NCBI RefSeq assembly: GCF_014764705.1
Contig: NZ_JACXXG010000002.1
Location: forward strand, 186,001 to 250,000
Length of the DNA stretch: 64,000 nt
Reading direction: 5' to 3'
From: Stutzerimonas kunmingensis
GTDB taxonomy: Bacteria; Pseudomonadota; Gammaproteobacteria; Pseudomonadales; Pseudomonadaceae
Shown piece after piece: positions 1 through 10,118 of the stretch (the stretch's first letter is position 1; each line of letters starts with the position of its first letter). The translations under genes and the position numbers were made by a program. Below the pieces are notes generated by a model. The model did not search any database and was not told the origin of the DNA. It saw only the letters and a program-made list of their open reading frames with translations.

Positions 1-14
1 ATTCGTCTCAGGTC

Positions 15-36
15 GCGGCCGATCCTGCACGGCCGC
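15..36. repeat. 7-bp GC-rich inverted repeat upstream of gap
   Basis: GCGGCCG at 15-21 pairs with CGGCCGC at 30-36 around an 8-nt loop. No T-run follows, so it could be the end of an upstream transcript or part of the gap leader. The rest of 1-169 shows no gene. Confidence 0.35.
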
Positions 37-169
37 TCTGTCAGGTTTACGACTGGCCAACGGCACATGGGTTCGCCGGTTAATTGATCCTGGTCGGCCC
101 GCGATGAACGCAAGGGTGGATACTCCGCCTAAGCTAACGACAGACTTCAACCCCTCCGAGGAGATTTGC

Positions 170-1180
170 ATGCTACGTATTGCCATCAACGGGTATGGAC
201 GTATCGGCCGCGCCGTCGTACGAGCGCTGTTCGAGCGTGGATTGCAGGATCGGGTACAGGTGGTCGCGATCAACGATCTCAGCGACCACAAGACGCTGGT
301 GCATCTGACCCGCTTCGATTCGACCTTCGGTCGTTTCCCCGAGCCGGTAGAGCTGCAGGGCGAATCGATGGTGGTGCGTGGCCAGGCGATCCGCCTGCTG
401 GCCGAGCGGGATGCGACCAAGCTGCCGTGGAAGGAATTGGGCGTCGACGTGGTGCTCGAGTGCACCGGCAAATTCAAGAAGCGCGCGCTGATCGAGCAGC
501 ACCTGCAGGCCGGGGCTGGTCGCGTATTCGCCTCGCACCCGCTCGATGGCGGCGACCTGACCGTGGTCTACGGCGTGAATCACCAGCTGCTCGGCGATCA
601 GCGCGTCGTCTCCAATGCCTCCTGCACCACCAATTGCCTGGCGCCGCTGGCCAAGGTGCTGCACGAGGCGGTCGGCATCCGCCAGGGCCTGCTCAACACC
701 GTGCACTCCTACACCAACGATCAGAACCTGCTGGACAAGGCGCACAGCGATCTCTACCGCGCGCGTGCCGCGGCGTTGTCGATGATCCCGTCCACCACCG
801 GTGCGGCCAAGGCCATCGGTCTGGTGCTGCCGGAGCTGGCCGGGCGTCTGGACGGCCTCTCGGTGCGGGTGCCGACGCCGAACGTCTCGCTGGTCGACCT
901 GACCTTTATCGCCGAGAACGCGCCGGAAAGCGTCGAGGCGATCAACGATATCCTGCGTGCCGGGGCGCAGAAGCTGCCGGCCGGCGTTATGGAGTGCAAT
1001 GAGGAAGCGCTGGTCTCCTGCGACTTCAACGGCTACCCGGCGTCCTGCGTTGCCGACCTCAGCCAGACCCGCGTGCAGGGCGAGCTGGTCAAGGTGATGG
1101 CCTGGTACGACAACGAGTGGGGCTTCTCCAACCGCATGCTCGATGTGCTGCTGCATTGGGACGGCGCCAAGTCGGCCTGA
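170..1180 (+). CDS. gap: Type I glyceraldehyde-3-phosphate dehydrogenase (GAPDH/E4PDH superfamily)
   Basis: NAD(P)-dependent oxidative phosphorylation of glyceraldehyde-3-phosphate in central carbon metabolism. The 336-aa protein opens with a Rossmann motif (INGYGRIGR, residues 7-15), has the SNASCTTN motif with nucleophile Cys152, the catalytic His179 in HSYTNDQ, and the C-terminal WYDNEWGFSNRM signature. ATG at 170 is chosen over an in-frame start at 104 because GAGGAG lies 6 nt upstream and family members begin at this point. Asn35-Asp36 after the second beta strand suggests NAD preference. Oddly, residues around 122-126 read SHPLD where most GAPDHs have SAP; erythrose-4-phosphate dehydrogenase carries SHP there. 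HSYTNDQ and STTGAAKAIG favour GAPDH. The stop overlaps the next start by one base. Confidence 0.85.
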   Translation: MLRIAINGYGRIGRAVVRALFERGLQDRVQVVAINDLSDHKTLVHLTRFDSTFGRFPEPVELQGESMVVRGQAIRLLAERDATKLPWKELGVDVVLECTGKFKKRALIEQHLQAGAGRVFASHPLDGGDLTVVYGVNHQLLGDQRVVSNASCTTNCLAPLAKVLHEAVGIRQGLLNTVHSYTNDQNLLDKAHSDLYRARAAALSMIPSTTGAAKAIGLVLPELAGRLDGLSVRVPTPNVSLVDLTFIAENAPESVEAINDILRAGAQKLPAGVMECNEEALVSCDFNGYPASCVADLSQTRVQGELVKVMAWYDNEWGFSNRMLDVLLHWDGAKSA

Positions 1181-1761
1181 TGGGCGAAGCCTACCGGCCG
1201 GGCGCGGGGCTGGGGCTCTGGCAGCTGAGCCTCGCGCAGTTTCGCCATTCCGTGGCCGAGCGTGCGTTGCCCGGCTGCGGTGCGGTTACCGCAGTCACGG
1301 CTGACTTGGCCGTGGCGCTGATCGTCAAGGCGCTGCGGGTCAGCGCCGCGCACGACGATGCCTCCTGTAACGCGCTGCTGGTCGATGCCCGCTCGCTGCT
1401 GGGTCGTCCTGGCGCCTTTGCCGACGACGACGTGGCGGTCTTCTCCGAATATCTGAAGGAAGACGAGGGTCGAGCGCCTGAATTGTCGCGGCAGGCATGC
1501 GCGGTGCCGCTGGCGACGGCACACGCCTGCGTCGAGGCGCTGGGCATCGCCGAGCGTGCCTTGCCGATGGTCGAGCCGTGGCTGCGCTGTGATGTCGAGG
1601 CGGCGGTGTTGCTGCTGAGCGCCTGCGTCGATGCTGTGCTGCTCAACGTCGAGGCTGATATGGACGAGATGGATGCCCAGGCGCGGGCCGATGTGCAGTC
1701 CGCTTGTGAACGCCTTCGCCAGCAATCGACTCAGCTTCGCGATCGTCTGAACGCGCGCTGA
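1180..1761 (+). CDS. Cyclodeaminase/cyclohydrolase family protein (FTCD C-domain type)
   Basis: 193-aa, mostly helical, Ala/Leu-rich protein resembling the formiminotetrahydrofolate cyclodeaminase C-terminal domain / FchA methenyl-THF cyclohydrolase family. The glycine-containing N-terminal stretch LPGCGAVTAVTADLAVAL is close to the family's PGGGSVAAL region. If active it would act on 5-formimino- or 5,10-methenyl-THF in the cytoplasm. The start ATG shares its A with the gap stop codon (TGATG), so translation is probably coupled and the two proteins are made together. I see no other folate gene nearby to fix the substrate. Family assignment is by motif and length only; the function is inferred. 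Confidence 0.6.
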   Translation: MGEAYRPGAGLGLWQLSLAQFRHSVAERALPGCGAVTAVTADLAVALIVKALRVSAAHDDASCNALLVDARSLLGRPGAFADDDVAVFSEYLKEDEGRAPELSRQACAVPLATAHACVEALGIAERALPMVEPWLRCDVEAAVLLLSACVDAVLLNVEADMDEMDAQARADVQSACERLRQQSTQLRDRLNAR

Positions 1762-1793
1762 TCCTGTTTTCCAATAAGCACATCCCTGACCCC

Positions 1794-1808
1794 GAGACGA
1801 AAGGTCTC
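1794..1808. promoter_or_regulatory. Palindrome GAGAC-N5-GTCTC, copy 1
   Basis: GAGACGAAAGGTCTC is a perfect 5+5 inverted repeat (6+6 with the flanking C/G, 1793-1809). It could be a weak terminator for the gap pair, but the following bases are TTTCGGG rather than a T-run. The same arm sequence and spacer length recur at 1859-1873, which suggests an operator. A TTGACG at 1817-1822 lies between the two copies and could be a -35 element. Confidence 0.45.
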
Positions 1809-1857
1809 GTTTCGGGTTGACGGCGGCTGCCTGCTCTACCTACTCTCCAACTCATAG

Positions 1858-1874
1858 TGAGACATTTAGTCTCA
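1858..1874. promoter_or_regulatory. Palindrome TGAGAC-N5-GTCTCA, copy 2; candidate operator
   Basis: TGAGACATTTAGTCTCA is a perfect 6+6 palindrome with an AT-rich centre, ending 50 bp before the ATG of the Fe-alcohol dehydrogenase. Its centre is 65 bp from that of copy 1, about six helical turns. IclR-family repressors such as KdgR and IclR bind short TG...CA palindromes with AT-rich centres, and an IclR gene lies at 4688-5482. The regulator assignment is inference. Confidence 0.5.
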
Positions 1875-1923
1875 AAATAAGAAGCTGCCAGCTCGCCAGG
1901 CAGTCCATTTTCGGAGAGTGCCC

Positions 1924-3090
1924 ATGAGTCATCGCATCGTCCTGCCGCGCCTGATGGAAGTCGGCGCCGGCGCCAGCCAGCAACTCGCCCGCGTGCTGAA
2001 GGAGCTGGGCTGTAATCGCCCGCTGATCGTCACCGACCGCATGATGGTCGAACTGGGCTATGTCGCCCGTATCGCCGGTCAGCTGGAAGAGGCCGGCATC
2101 GCCAGCCAGTGCTTCGCCGATACCCTGCCCGAACCGACCGCTGCTTCGATTCGAGCGGGCGTGGAAATGGTCCGCCGGGGCGATTTTGATTCCATCGTCG
2201 CCCTCGGCGGCGGCAGCCCGATCGATTCGGCCAAGGCCATCGGCATACTCGGCAAGTTCGGCGGCGAGATGCGCGACTACCGCTTCCCGCGCGACGTCAG
2301 CGAAGCCGGCCTGCCGCTGATCGCCATCCCCACCACTGCTGGCACCGGCTCGGAGGCGACGCGCTTCACCATCATCACTGATGAGACCAGCGACGAGAAA
2401 ATGCTCTGCGCGGGCCTTGGTTTCATGCCCATCGCCGCGCTGATCGACTACGAGCTGACCCTCTCGCTGCCGCCGCGGGTCACCGCCGATACCGGTATCG
2501 ACGCCTTGACCCACGCCATCGAGGCCTATGTCAGCCGCAAGGCCAGCCTCTATAGTGATGCCCAGGCGCTGCAGGCCATGCGCCTCTTGGCGCCGAACCT
2601 GCGCGCGGCCTTCAATGAGCCTGGCAACCGTGCCGCCCGCGAGGCGATGATGCTTGGCGCGACCCTGGCCGGGATCGCCTTCTCCAACGCCTCGGTGGCG
2701 CTGGTGCATGGCATGAGCCGACCGATCGGTGCCTTCTTCCATGTGCCGCATGGGTTGTCCAACGCCATGCTGCTGCCGGCGATCACCGCCTTCTCTATTC
2801 CCGCGGCGCCCGAGCGCTACGCCGACTGCGCCCGCGCCATGGGCGTCGCCGCGCAGACCGACAGCGTCGGGGTGGCGAACGACAAGCTGCTCGCCGAGCT
2901 GCGTGCAATCAATCAGGAACTGCAAGTGCCGAGCCCCGAGCAGTTCGGCATCGCCCGCGAACGCTTCTTCGAGCTGCGCGAGACCATGGCCCGCCAGGCG
3001 CTGGCCTCCGGCTCGCCGGGCAACAACCCGCGCGTACCCACGGAAGCGGAAATCATCGACCTCTACGAAACCGTCTGGAACCAGGAGTGA
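1924..3090 (+). CDS. Iron-containing (group III) alcohol dehydrogenase
   Basis: NAD-dependent alcohol dehydrogenase of the Fe-ADH fold, 388 aa. It has the nucleotide-binding [11 protein letters not shown] motif at residues 95-105, and the metal-ligand pattern Asp and His in [12 protein letters not shown] plus two His in [16 protein letters not shown]. The ATG at 1924 is chosen over a GTG at 1918 because CGGAG sits 7 nt upstream. It is followed after 4 nt by a CoA-acylating semialdehyde dehydrogenase, so the alcohol it oxidises probably yields an aldehyde or semialdehyde for that enzyme, for example a 3-hydroxyacid or a diol. The exact substrate cannot be read from sequence. Two matching palindromes lie upstream. 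Confidence 0.85.
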   Translation: MSHRIVLPRLMEVGAGASQQLARVLKELGCNRPLIVTDRMMVELGYVARIAGQLEEAGIASQCFADTLPEPTAASIRAGVEMVRRGDFDSIVALGGGSPIDSAKAIGILGKFGGEMRDYRFPRDVSEAGLPLIAIPTTAGTGSEATRFTIITDETSDEKMLCAGLGFMPIAALIDYELTLSLPPRVTADTGIDALTHAIEAYVSRKASLYSDAQALQAMRLLAPNLRAAFNEPGNRAAREAMMLGATLAGIAFSNASVALVHGMSRPIGAFFHVPHGLSNAMLLPAITAFSIPAAPERYADCARAMGVAAQTDSVGVANDKLLAELRAINQELQVPSPEQFGIARERFFELRETMARQALASGSPGNNPRVPTEAEIIDLYETVWNQE

Positions 3091-3094
3091 AGCC

Positions 3095-4597
<1,503 letters not shown>

Positions 4598-4687
4598 CCC
4601 GCGCGGCACCGTTGCACAGATGGTGCCGGTCGCTACACTCTTGCGCGCCCTGCGGGGCGCTCATCTCATTGAACGACAAGGCAGACG

Positions 4688-5482
4688 ATGCGCAGCATTC
4701 CCCGCGAGAAAGGCTCCTCCATCACCCGCGTGCTGGAAATCATCGAGGCGGTTGCTGCGGCGAAGGAGCTGCTCAGCCCGACGGCCCTGGCCGAACGGCT
4801 GGACATTCCCAAGGCCAGCGCGCACCGGCTGGTGCAGACGCTGGAAAAGGAAGGCTTCCTGCAGTTCGGCCTGCGCGGTGGGCTGTTGCCGGGCGAGCGC
4901 CTGCACGTTGCGGCGCTGAACATCCTGCGCAGCAGTCGGCACAAGGCGTTGCGCCAGGCGATCCTGCGCCAGCTCTCCGAAGCCATCAGCGAGACCTGTG
5001 GGCTAGCGATCCCGGATGGGCTGGACATGCTCTATTTCGACCGGGTGCAGACCAACTGGCCGCTGCAGATCAACCTGCCCATCGGCAGCCACACGCCGCT
5101 CTGGTGCACCGCCAGCGGCAAACTCTATCTGGCCTCGCTGCCGCCGGAGCAACTGGAGCGGGTGCTGCCGCGCCTGCCGCTGCAACGGATGGCGCGCAAT
5201 ACCCTGACCGACCTCAGCGCGCTGCGTGACGATCTGGCGCGGGTGCGGGAAGAGCAGCTGGGTACGGATTCCGAGGAGTTCATCGACGGCATGGTCGCCT
5301 GTGCGGTGCCGGTGCGGGATGCCGACGGCGAGCTGCTGGCCTGCCTGTTCAGCCATGCGCCGGTGATTCGCTGCTCGATGGCGCAGCTGCTGGAGTTCGT
5401 GCCACGGCTGCGCGCCGCGGCGAGCGAACTGGAGGCGGTGCTCGGCAGCGCGGCGGCGCTGGAGGCCGATCAGAGCACGTAG
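4688..5482 (+). CDS. IclR-family transcriptional regulator
   Basis: 264 aa with the IclR layout: an N-terminal winged HTH (about residues 10-75, containing SPTALAERLDIPKASAHRLVQTLEKEGFL) and a C-terminal GAF-like effector domain with the small-molecule pocket segment NLPIGSHTPLWCTASGKLYLA. It is 90 bp downstream of mmsA, in the same direction, and is the obvious local regulator of the dehydrogenase pair. The SD before the ATG is weak. A GGCACC-N11-GGTGCC inverted repeat in the 90-bp spacer may be a terminator stem or a self-operator. The 3' end overlaps the convergent trhA gene by 13 bp. Confidence 0.88.
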   Translation: MRSIPREKGSSITRVLEIIEAVAAAKELLSPTALAERLDIPKASAHRLVQTLEKEGFLQFGLRGGLLPGERLHVAALNILRSSRHKALRQAILRQLSEAISETCGLAIPDGLDMLYFDRVQTNWPLQINLPIGSHTPLWCTASGKLYLASLPPEQLERVLPRLPLQRMARNTLTDLSALRDDLARVREEQLGTDSEEFIDGMVACAVPVRDADGELLACLFSHAPVIRCSMAQLLEFVPRLRAAASELEAVLGSAAALEADQST

Positions 5483-6087
5483 AACAGAATGGCGATGAAG
5501 TGCAGCAGGCTGCCGACCATCACGAAGATATGCCAGATGCCGTGCCAGTGGCGGAAGCGGTCGTCGAAGACGAAGAAGATGATGCCCACCGTGTAGCAGA
5601 TGCCGCCGGCCAGCAACCAGCTGAAACCGGCGCCACCCAGGGCGGCGAACAGCGGCTTGACCGCCACCAGCACGATCCAGCCCATCACCGCGTAGATCAC
5701 CAGTGACAGCACGCGCGCCTCGGAGCGCGGCTTGATCTCCTGCAGCATGCCGATCACGGCGAGGCCCCAGACGATGCCGAACAGCGTCCAGCCCCAAGGC
5801 CCGGCCAGAGTGACCAGGCAGAACGGCGTGTAGCTGCCGGCGATCAGCAGATAGATCGACAGGTGATCGAGCTTGCGCATGACCACCTTCGCCCGCCCGC
5901 GCAGGCTGTGGTACAGCGTCGATATGCTGTAGAGCAGGATCAGGCTGAGGCCGTAGATCGCGGCACTGACGATCTTCGCCAGCTCGCCGTCGAGCGCCGC
6001 CAGCACCAGCAGCCAAATGGCGCCCAGACAGGCCAGCAGCGCACCGACCAGGTGCGTCCAGGCATTGAAGCGTTCACCGTGGTACAT
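5470..6087 (-). CDS. trhA: Hemolysin III / PAQR-family inner-membrane protein
   Basis: 205-aa protein with about seven hydrophobic segments. It keeps the PAQR/HlyIII residues: the amino-terminal FNAWTHLVGA, SISTLYHSLRG, LDHLSIYLLIAGSYTPF and a carboxy-terminal HWHGIWHIFVMVGSLLHF with the paired His that bind metal in the superfamily. E. coli TrhA (YqfA) has been linked to membrane energetics and fatty-acid homeostasis; a haemolysin role is only historical. It converges on the IclR gene with a 13-bp coding overlap, and lies downstream of rep on the same strand with 98 bp between them. Confidence 0.85.
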   Translation of the reverse strand: MYHGERFNAWTHLVGALLACLGAIWLLVLAALDGELAKIVSAAIYGLSLILLYSISTLYHSLRGRAKVVMRKLDHLSIYLLIAGSYTPFCLVTLAGPWGWTLFGIVWGLAVIGMLQEIKPRSEARVLSLVIYAVMGWIVLVAVKPLFAALGGAGFSWLLAGGICYTVGIIFFVFDDRFRHWHGIWHIFVMVGSLLHFIAILFYVL

Positions 6088-6185
6088 CGAATCCCTCCAG
6101 AAACCGCAATCGGCAAAGCATGCCGCGGTTGGGTTACGGGATACAAACCGGTGCTGAATGCCCCTCGAAAAGAAGGGCGTGGCGA

Positions 6186-8195
6186 TCAGCGCTTGAGCAT
6201 CGCCCGCATCGCCGCCAGGGCGTCGTTGCCGCGCGCGGCCTTGACCTCCACCGGCGCGTCTTCCTGGCCTTCCCAGACCAGGTCCTCCGGCGGTAGCTCG
6301 TCGAGGAAGCGGCTCGGCGTGCAGTCGATCACCTCGCCGTACTGCTTGCGCTTGGCGGCAAAGGTCAGCGCCAGGTTGCGCTTGGCACGGGTGATGCCGA
6401 CATAGGCCAGGCGCCGCTCTTCCTCGATGGTGTCGGCCTCGATGCTGGAACGGTGCGGCAGGATTTCTTCCTCGAAGCCGATGATGTACACCGACGGAAA
6501 CTCCAGGCCCTTGGAGGCGTGCATGGTCATCATCTGCACGCCTTCAGCACCTTCTTCCTCTTCCTGCTGACGCTCGAGCATGTCGCGCAGCACCAGCTTT
6601 CCGATGGCGTCCTCGATGGTCATGTCGCCGTCTTCGTCTTTTTCCAGCGTGCTCTTCAGCGCGTCGACGAGAAACCAGACGTTGCCCATGCGCGCGTCGG
6701 CCACCTTGTCGCTGGAGGCGTTCTGCCTGAGCCAGTTCTCGTAGTCGATGTCCATCACCATGCTGCGGATGGCGGCGATCGGGTCGTTCTGCGCGCACTG
6801 CTGTCGCACGTTGTCCATCCAGTGCTTGAAGCGCGACAGGCGCTCGGCGTAGCGGCTGTCCAGATGGGCGCCGAGGCCGATCTCGTCAGCGGCGGCGTAC
6901 ATGCTGATGCCGCGCTCGCTGGCGTAGTTGCCGAGCTTCTCCAGGGTGGTGGAGCCGATCTCGCGGCGCGGCACGTTGATCACCCGCAGGAAGGCGTTGT
7001 CGTCGTCCGGGTTGACCAGCAGGCGGAAGTAGCTCATCAGGTCCTTCACCTCCTGGCGGGCGAAGAAGCTGGTGCCGCCGGACAGGCGATAGGGAATCTG
7101 GTGGTGCTGCAGCTTCAGCTCCATCAGCTTGGCCTGGTAGTTGCCGCGGTAGAGGATGGCGAAGTCGCTGTAGGGGCGCTGAGTACGCAGGTGTTCGGTG
7201 AGGATTTCAAGCGCCACGCGCTCGCACTCGGCGTCCTCGTTGCGCGTGCGGATCACGCGGATCTCGTCGCCATGGCCCATCTCCGACCACAGCTGCTTCT
7301 CGAACACGTGTGGGTTGTTGGCAATGAGGATGTTGGCGCACTTGAGGATGCGGCTGGTGGAGCGGTAGTTCTGCTCCAGCATCACCACCTTCAGTGAGGG
7401 GTAGTCCTCCTTCAGCAGCATCAGGTTTTCCGGACGCGCGCCGCGCCAGGCGTAGATCGACTGGTCGTCGTCACCGACCACGGTGAACTGGTTGCGCATG
7501 CCGACCAGCAATTTGACCAGCAGGTACTGGCTGGCGTTGGTGTCCTGGTATTCGTCCACCAGCAGGTAGCGGATGCGGTTCTGCCATTTCTCCAGGATGT
7601 CGGCGTGCTCCTGGAAGAGTTTCACCGGCAGCAGGATCAGGTCGTTGAAGTCCACCGCGTTGTACGCCTTGAGCGTGCGCTGGTAGTGCAGATAGACGAT
7701 GGCGGCGGTCTGCTCCTTGGGGTTGCGTGCGTTGGCCAGGGCTTCGTCGGGCAGGATCAGGTCGTTCTTCCAGCTGTCGATGTAGTTCTTGATTTCGTCG
7801 GCACCATCGTCCCCGGAATATTCCTTCTGCATGATGTCGGTGAGCAGCGCTTTGATATCGCCGTCATCGAAGATCGAGAAGCCGGGCTTGTAGCCCATCC
7901 GCGCGTATTCCTTGCGGATGATGTTCATGCCCAGGTTGTGGAAGGTGGACACGGTCAGGCCGCGTGCCTCGGCGCCCTTGAGCAGGCTGCCGACGCGCTC
8001 CTTCATCTCGCGCGCGGCCTTGTTGGTGAAGGTCATGGCGACGATGTGGCGGGCCTGGATGCCGCAATGCTGCACCAGATAGGCGATCTTGCGGGTGATC
8101 ACGCTGGTCTTGCCGGAGCCGGCACCGGCGAGCACCAGAAGTGGGCCGCCGACGTAGTTCACGGCTTCCTGCTGCCGAGGGTTGAGTCGGGACAT
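6186..8195 (-). CDS. rep: ATP-dependent DNA helicase Rep
   Basis: 669-aa superfamily 1A 3'-5' helicase that helps forks through protein roadblocks. It starts MSRLNPRQQEAV (Q motif), followed by Walker A AGAGSGKT (Lys29-Thr30), motif Ia TFTNKAAREMKERV, motif II LLVDEYQDTN, motif III VVGDDDQSIYAWRGA, and motif VI YVGITRAKRNLAL near the end. Length and the RP-E-N motifs match Rep better than UvrD, which is longer. 224 bp separate its start from the divergent GGDEF-EAL gene. Confidence 0.95.
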   Translation of the reverse strand: MSRLNPRQQEAVNYVGGPLLVLAGAGSGKTSVITRKIAYLVQHCGIQARHIVAMTFTNKAAREMKERVGSLLKGAEARGLTVSTFHNLGMNIIRKEYARMGYKPGFSIFDDGDIKALLTDIMQKEYSGDDGADEIKNYIDSWKNDLILPDEALANARNPKEQTAAIVYLHYQRTLKAYNAVDFNDLILLPVKLFQEHADILEKWQNRIRYLLVDEYQDTNASQYLLVKLLVGMRNQFTVVGDDDQSIYAWRGARPENLMLLKEDYPSLKVVMLEQNYRSTSRILKCANILIANNPHVFEKQLWSEMGHGDEIRVIRTRNEDAECERVALEILTEHLRTQRPYSDFAILYRGNYQAKLMELKLQHHQIPYRLSGGTSFFARQEVKDLMSYFRLLVNPDDDNAFLRVINVPRREIGSTTLEKLGNYASERGISMYAAADEIGLGAHLDSRYAERLSRFKHWMDNVRQQCAQNDPIAAIRSMVMDIDYENWLRQNASSDKVADARMGNVWFLVDALKSTLEKDEDGDMTIEDAIGKLVLRDMLERQQEEEEGAEGVQMMTMHASKGLEFPSVYIIGFEEEILPHRSSIEADTIEEERRLAYVGITRAKRNLALTFAAKRKQYGEVIDCTPSRFLDELPPEDLVWEGQEDAPVEVKAARGNDALAAMRAMLKR

Positions 8196-8419
8196 GGTGT
8201 TCAGGTCATTCGAAGCGGGGGCGGGAGTTTAACAGGCTGCCGCGCCGATGCTGGCCCGTTGCAGGTTCAATAAATCACCGATCGTCGCCGTTGGGGCTTG
8301 GCTGATCTAAATAATGGATTAGTCTTGTGCGCGCTGCAGGAGGCAGGGCGTTTGCATAGGGCTGTGCGGGAAATCGGGCGTGTAGCGCCGTCTTGCAAAT
8401 CACCGAGTCCGGAGGCCGC

Positions 8420-10078
8420 TTGCCAGCGCCCGCTCAATCCATGCCGCTGTTGCTGTTGGCTGATCGACCCGAATGGGCCGAGCGCCTGCGCGCCTGCCTG
8501 CAGGGCTCGCATGGCAAGGAACAGCTGATCATTGCGGCGGATTGGGGCACGGCCAGTGCGTATCTGGAAACGCCCTGCCTGCTGCTGGCGACACCGGAAT
8601 GCCAGGCGCTCGCCGAACGCTTCCCCTGGCCGCTGATCCTGCTGCTCGACGACGAACCGACGCAGATGCCGGAAGGCGCGGTCGACTGGCTGGTGGGCGA
8701 CCAGCTCAGTGCCGAGGTGTTGCGCCGCTGCCTGCGCTACGTGCGCGAGCGCTGCAACCTGCAGGGAACCTTGCAAAGGCTGGCCGAGCAGGACCCGCAT
8801 ACCGGCATCGTCAACCGCCAGGGCTTCCAGGCGCTGCTGTTCGATGCCCTGGCCGAACATCAGGAACAGGACCTGGTGCTTGGCTATCTCGATCTCGACA
8901 ACTTTCGCCACGTCAACGATGCCCTCGGCCACAAGGCCGGGGATCGCCTGATCCTGCAGGTGGTGGCGCGGCTCAAGGCGCAGCTGGAGGTCGGCGACAT
9001 GCTAGCGCGGCTGGGCGGCGACGAGTTCGCCCTGCTGCTCGATACCCGCGACGATCCGGAGCGCGCTGTGGCGGTCGCCGATCGCATCGTCGAAGCACTG
9101 GCGGAGCCTTACTGGGTGGAGGGCGAGAGCCTGATGCTGGGCTGCAGCGTCGGGCTGGCGCGTGCCAGCGAGGGGATCGACGCCGATCCGCTGCTCTGGC
9201 ACGCGCAGATCGCCATGCGCCAGGCCAAGGCGGCCCAGGGCTGCACCTGGTGTTTCTACGATGAACAGGTCAGCCGCAGCGCGCGCAGCCTCGCCGATCA
9301 GGAAGGCGAGCTGCGCCGTGCGTTGCGTCGCGGTGAGCTGGAGCTGCACTACCAGCCGCGGCTGTGCCTGGAAAGCGGGCGCATCGTCGGACTGGAGGCA
9401 CTGGTGCGCTGGCTGCACCCGGAAAGAGGGCTGCTGGGGCCGGATGCCTTCATTCCCATGGCTGAGGAGAGCGGCCTGATCGTGCCGCTCGGCTACTGGG
9501 TGATCGCCCGCGCGCTGCGCGATCTGCAAAGCCTGCATGAGGGCGGCGCGGATTCACTGCACATGGCGATCAACCTGTCGTTCCGCCAGTTTCAGGACAG
9601 TCAGTTGCTACCGACGCTCAACCGGCTGATCGACGAGCGCGGCATCGACCCGCACTGGCTGGAATTCGAACTCACCGAAACCGCGGTGATGCGCCGCAGC
9701 GAGCAGGTGCAGAGCGCCATGCATGCGCTGGGCGAGCTCGGCGTGCGCTTTTCGCTGGACGATTTCGGCACCGGCTTCTCGTCGTTCGTGCACCTGTCCA
9801 GCCTGCCGATCACCCTGCTGAAGATCGACAAGAGCTTCGTCGCCGGCATGGTCGTGCGGCCCGAGAAGTCGCAGCTGGTGCAGGCGATGGTCGGCCTGGC
9901 GCACAACCTCGATCTGGATGTGGTGGCCGAGGGCGTCGAGACCACCGAGCAGCTCGAGCTGCTGCGCCAGTTCGGCGCGCAGCAGGTGCAGGGCTATCTG
10001 GTCAGCCAGCCGTTGCCGCTGGCCGAGCTGCTGCATTTCATGAGCGCCGAGCGACTGGCAGCCGGCCTGGCGCACTGA
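8420..10078 (+). CDS. GGDEF-EAL c-di-GMP protein with degenerate receiver-like N-terminus
   Basis: Putative bifunctional c-di-GMP enzyme, 552 aa. Residues 1-105 look like a receiver fold but without an obvious phospho-acceptor pattern, followed by GGDEF (RLGGDEFALL, about 198-202) and EAL (EALVRW, about 326). The EAL catalytic set appears present: INLSF Asn, FELTET Glu, DDFGTG Asp pair, KIDKSF Lys, AEGVET Glu, QGYLVS Gln. The position of the inhibitory RxxD site reads EVGD, so product inhibition is probably lost. Start choice: GGAGG at 8411-8415 precedes TTG 8420 by 4 nt; ATG 8441 is 25 nt away from that SD and TTG 8393 lacks one. It converges on betT. Confidence 0.85.
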   Translation: MPAPAQSMPLLLLADRPEWAERLRACLQGSHGKEQLIIAADWGTASAYLETPCLLLATPECQALAERFPWPLILLLDDEPTQMPEGAVDWLVGDQLSAEVLRRCLRYVRERCNLQGTLQRLAEQDPHTGIVNRQGFQALLFDALAEHQEQDLVLGYLDLDNFRHVNDALGHKAGDRLILQVVARLKAQLEVGDMLARLGGDEFALLLDTRDDPERAVAVADRIVEALAEPYWVEGESLMLGCSVGLARASEGIDADPLLWHAQIAMRQAKAAQGCTWCFYDEQVSRSARSLADQEGELRRALRRGELELHYQPRLCLESGRIVGLEALVRWLHPERGLLGPDAFIPMAEESGLIVPLGYWVIARALRDLQSLHEGGADSLHMAINLSFRQFQDSQLLPTLNRLIDERGIDPHWLEFELTETAVMRRSEQVQSAMHALGELGVRFSLDDFGTGFSSFVHLSSLPITLLKIDKSFVAGMVVRPEKSQLVQAMVGLAHNLDLDVVAEGVETTEQLELLRQFGAQQVQGYLVSQPLPLAELLHFMSAERLAAGLAH

Positions 10079-10084
10079 TCGGCC

Positions 10085-10108
10085 GCGTCCTGGCCGGCGC
10101 CAGGACGC
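10085..10108. terminator. 9-bp GC-rich hairpin between convergent genes
   Basis: GCGTCCTGG and CCAGGACGC form a perfect stem with a 6-nt loop in the 40-bp gap between the convergent GGDEF-EAL gene and betT. No T-run is present, so it may act as an RNA 3'-end stabiliser or a Rho-assisted bidirectional terminator. Confidence 0.5.
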
Positions 10109-10118
10109 AGCTCGGGCT

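Noticed and set aside
104..169. 22-codon N-terminal extension of gap
   Set aside because: No family similarity and no SD; ATG 170 has GAGGAG at the correct distance.
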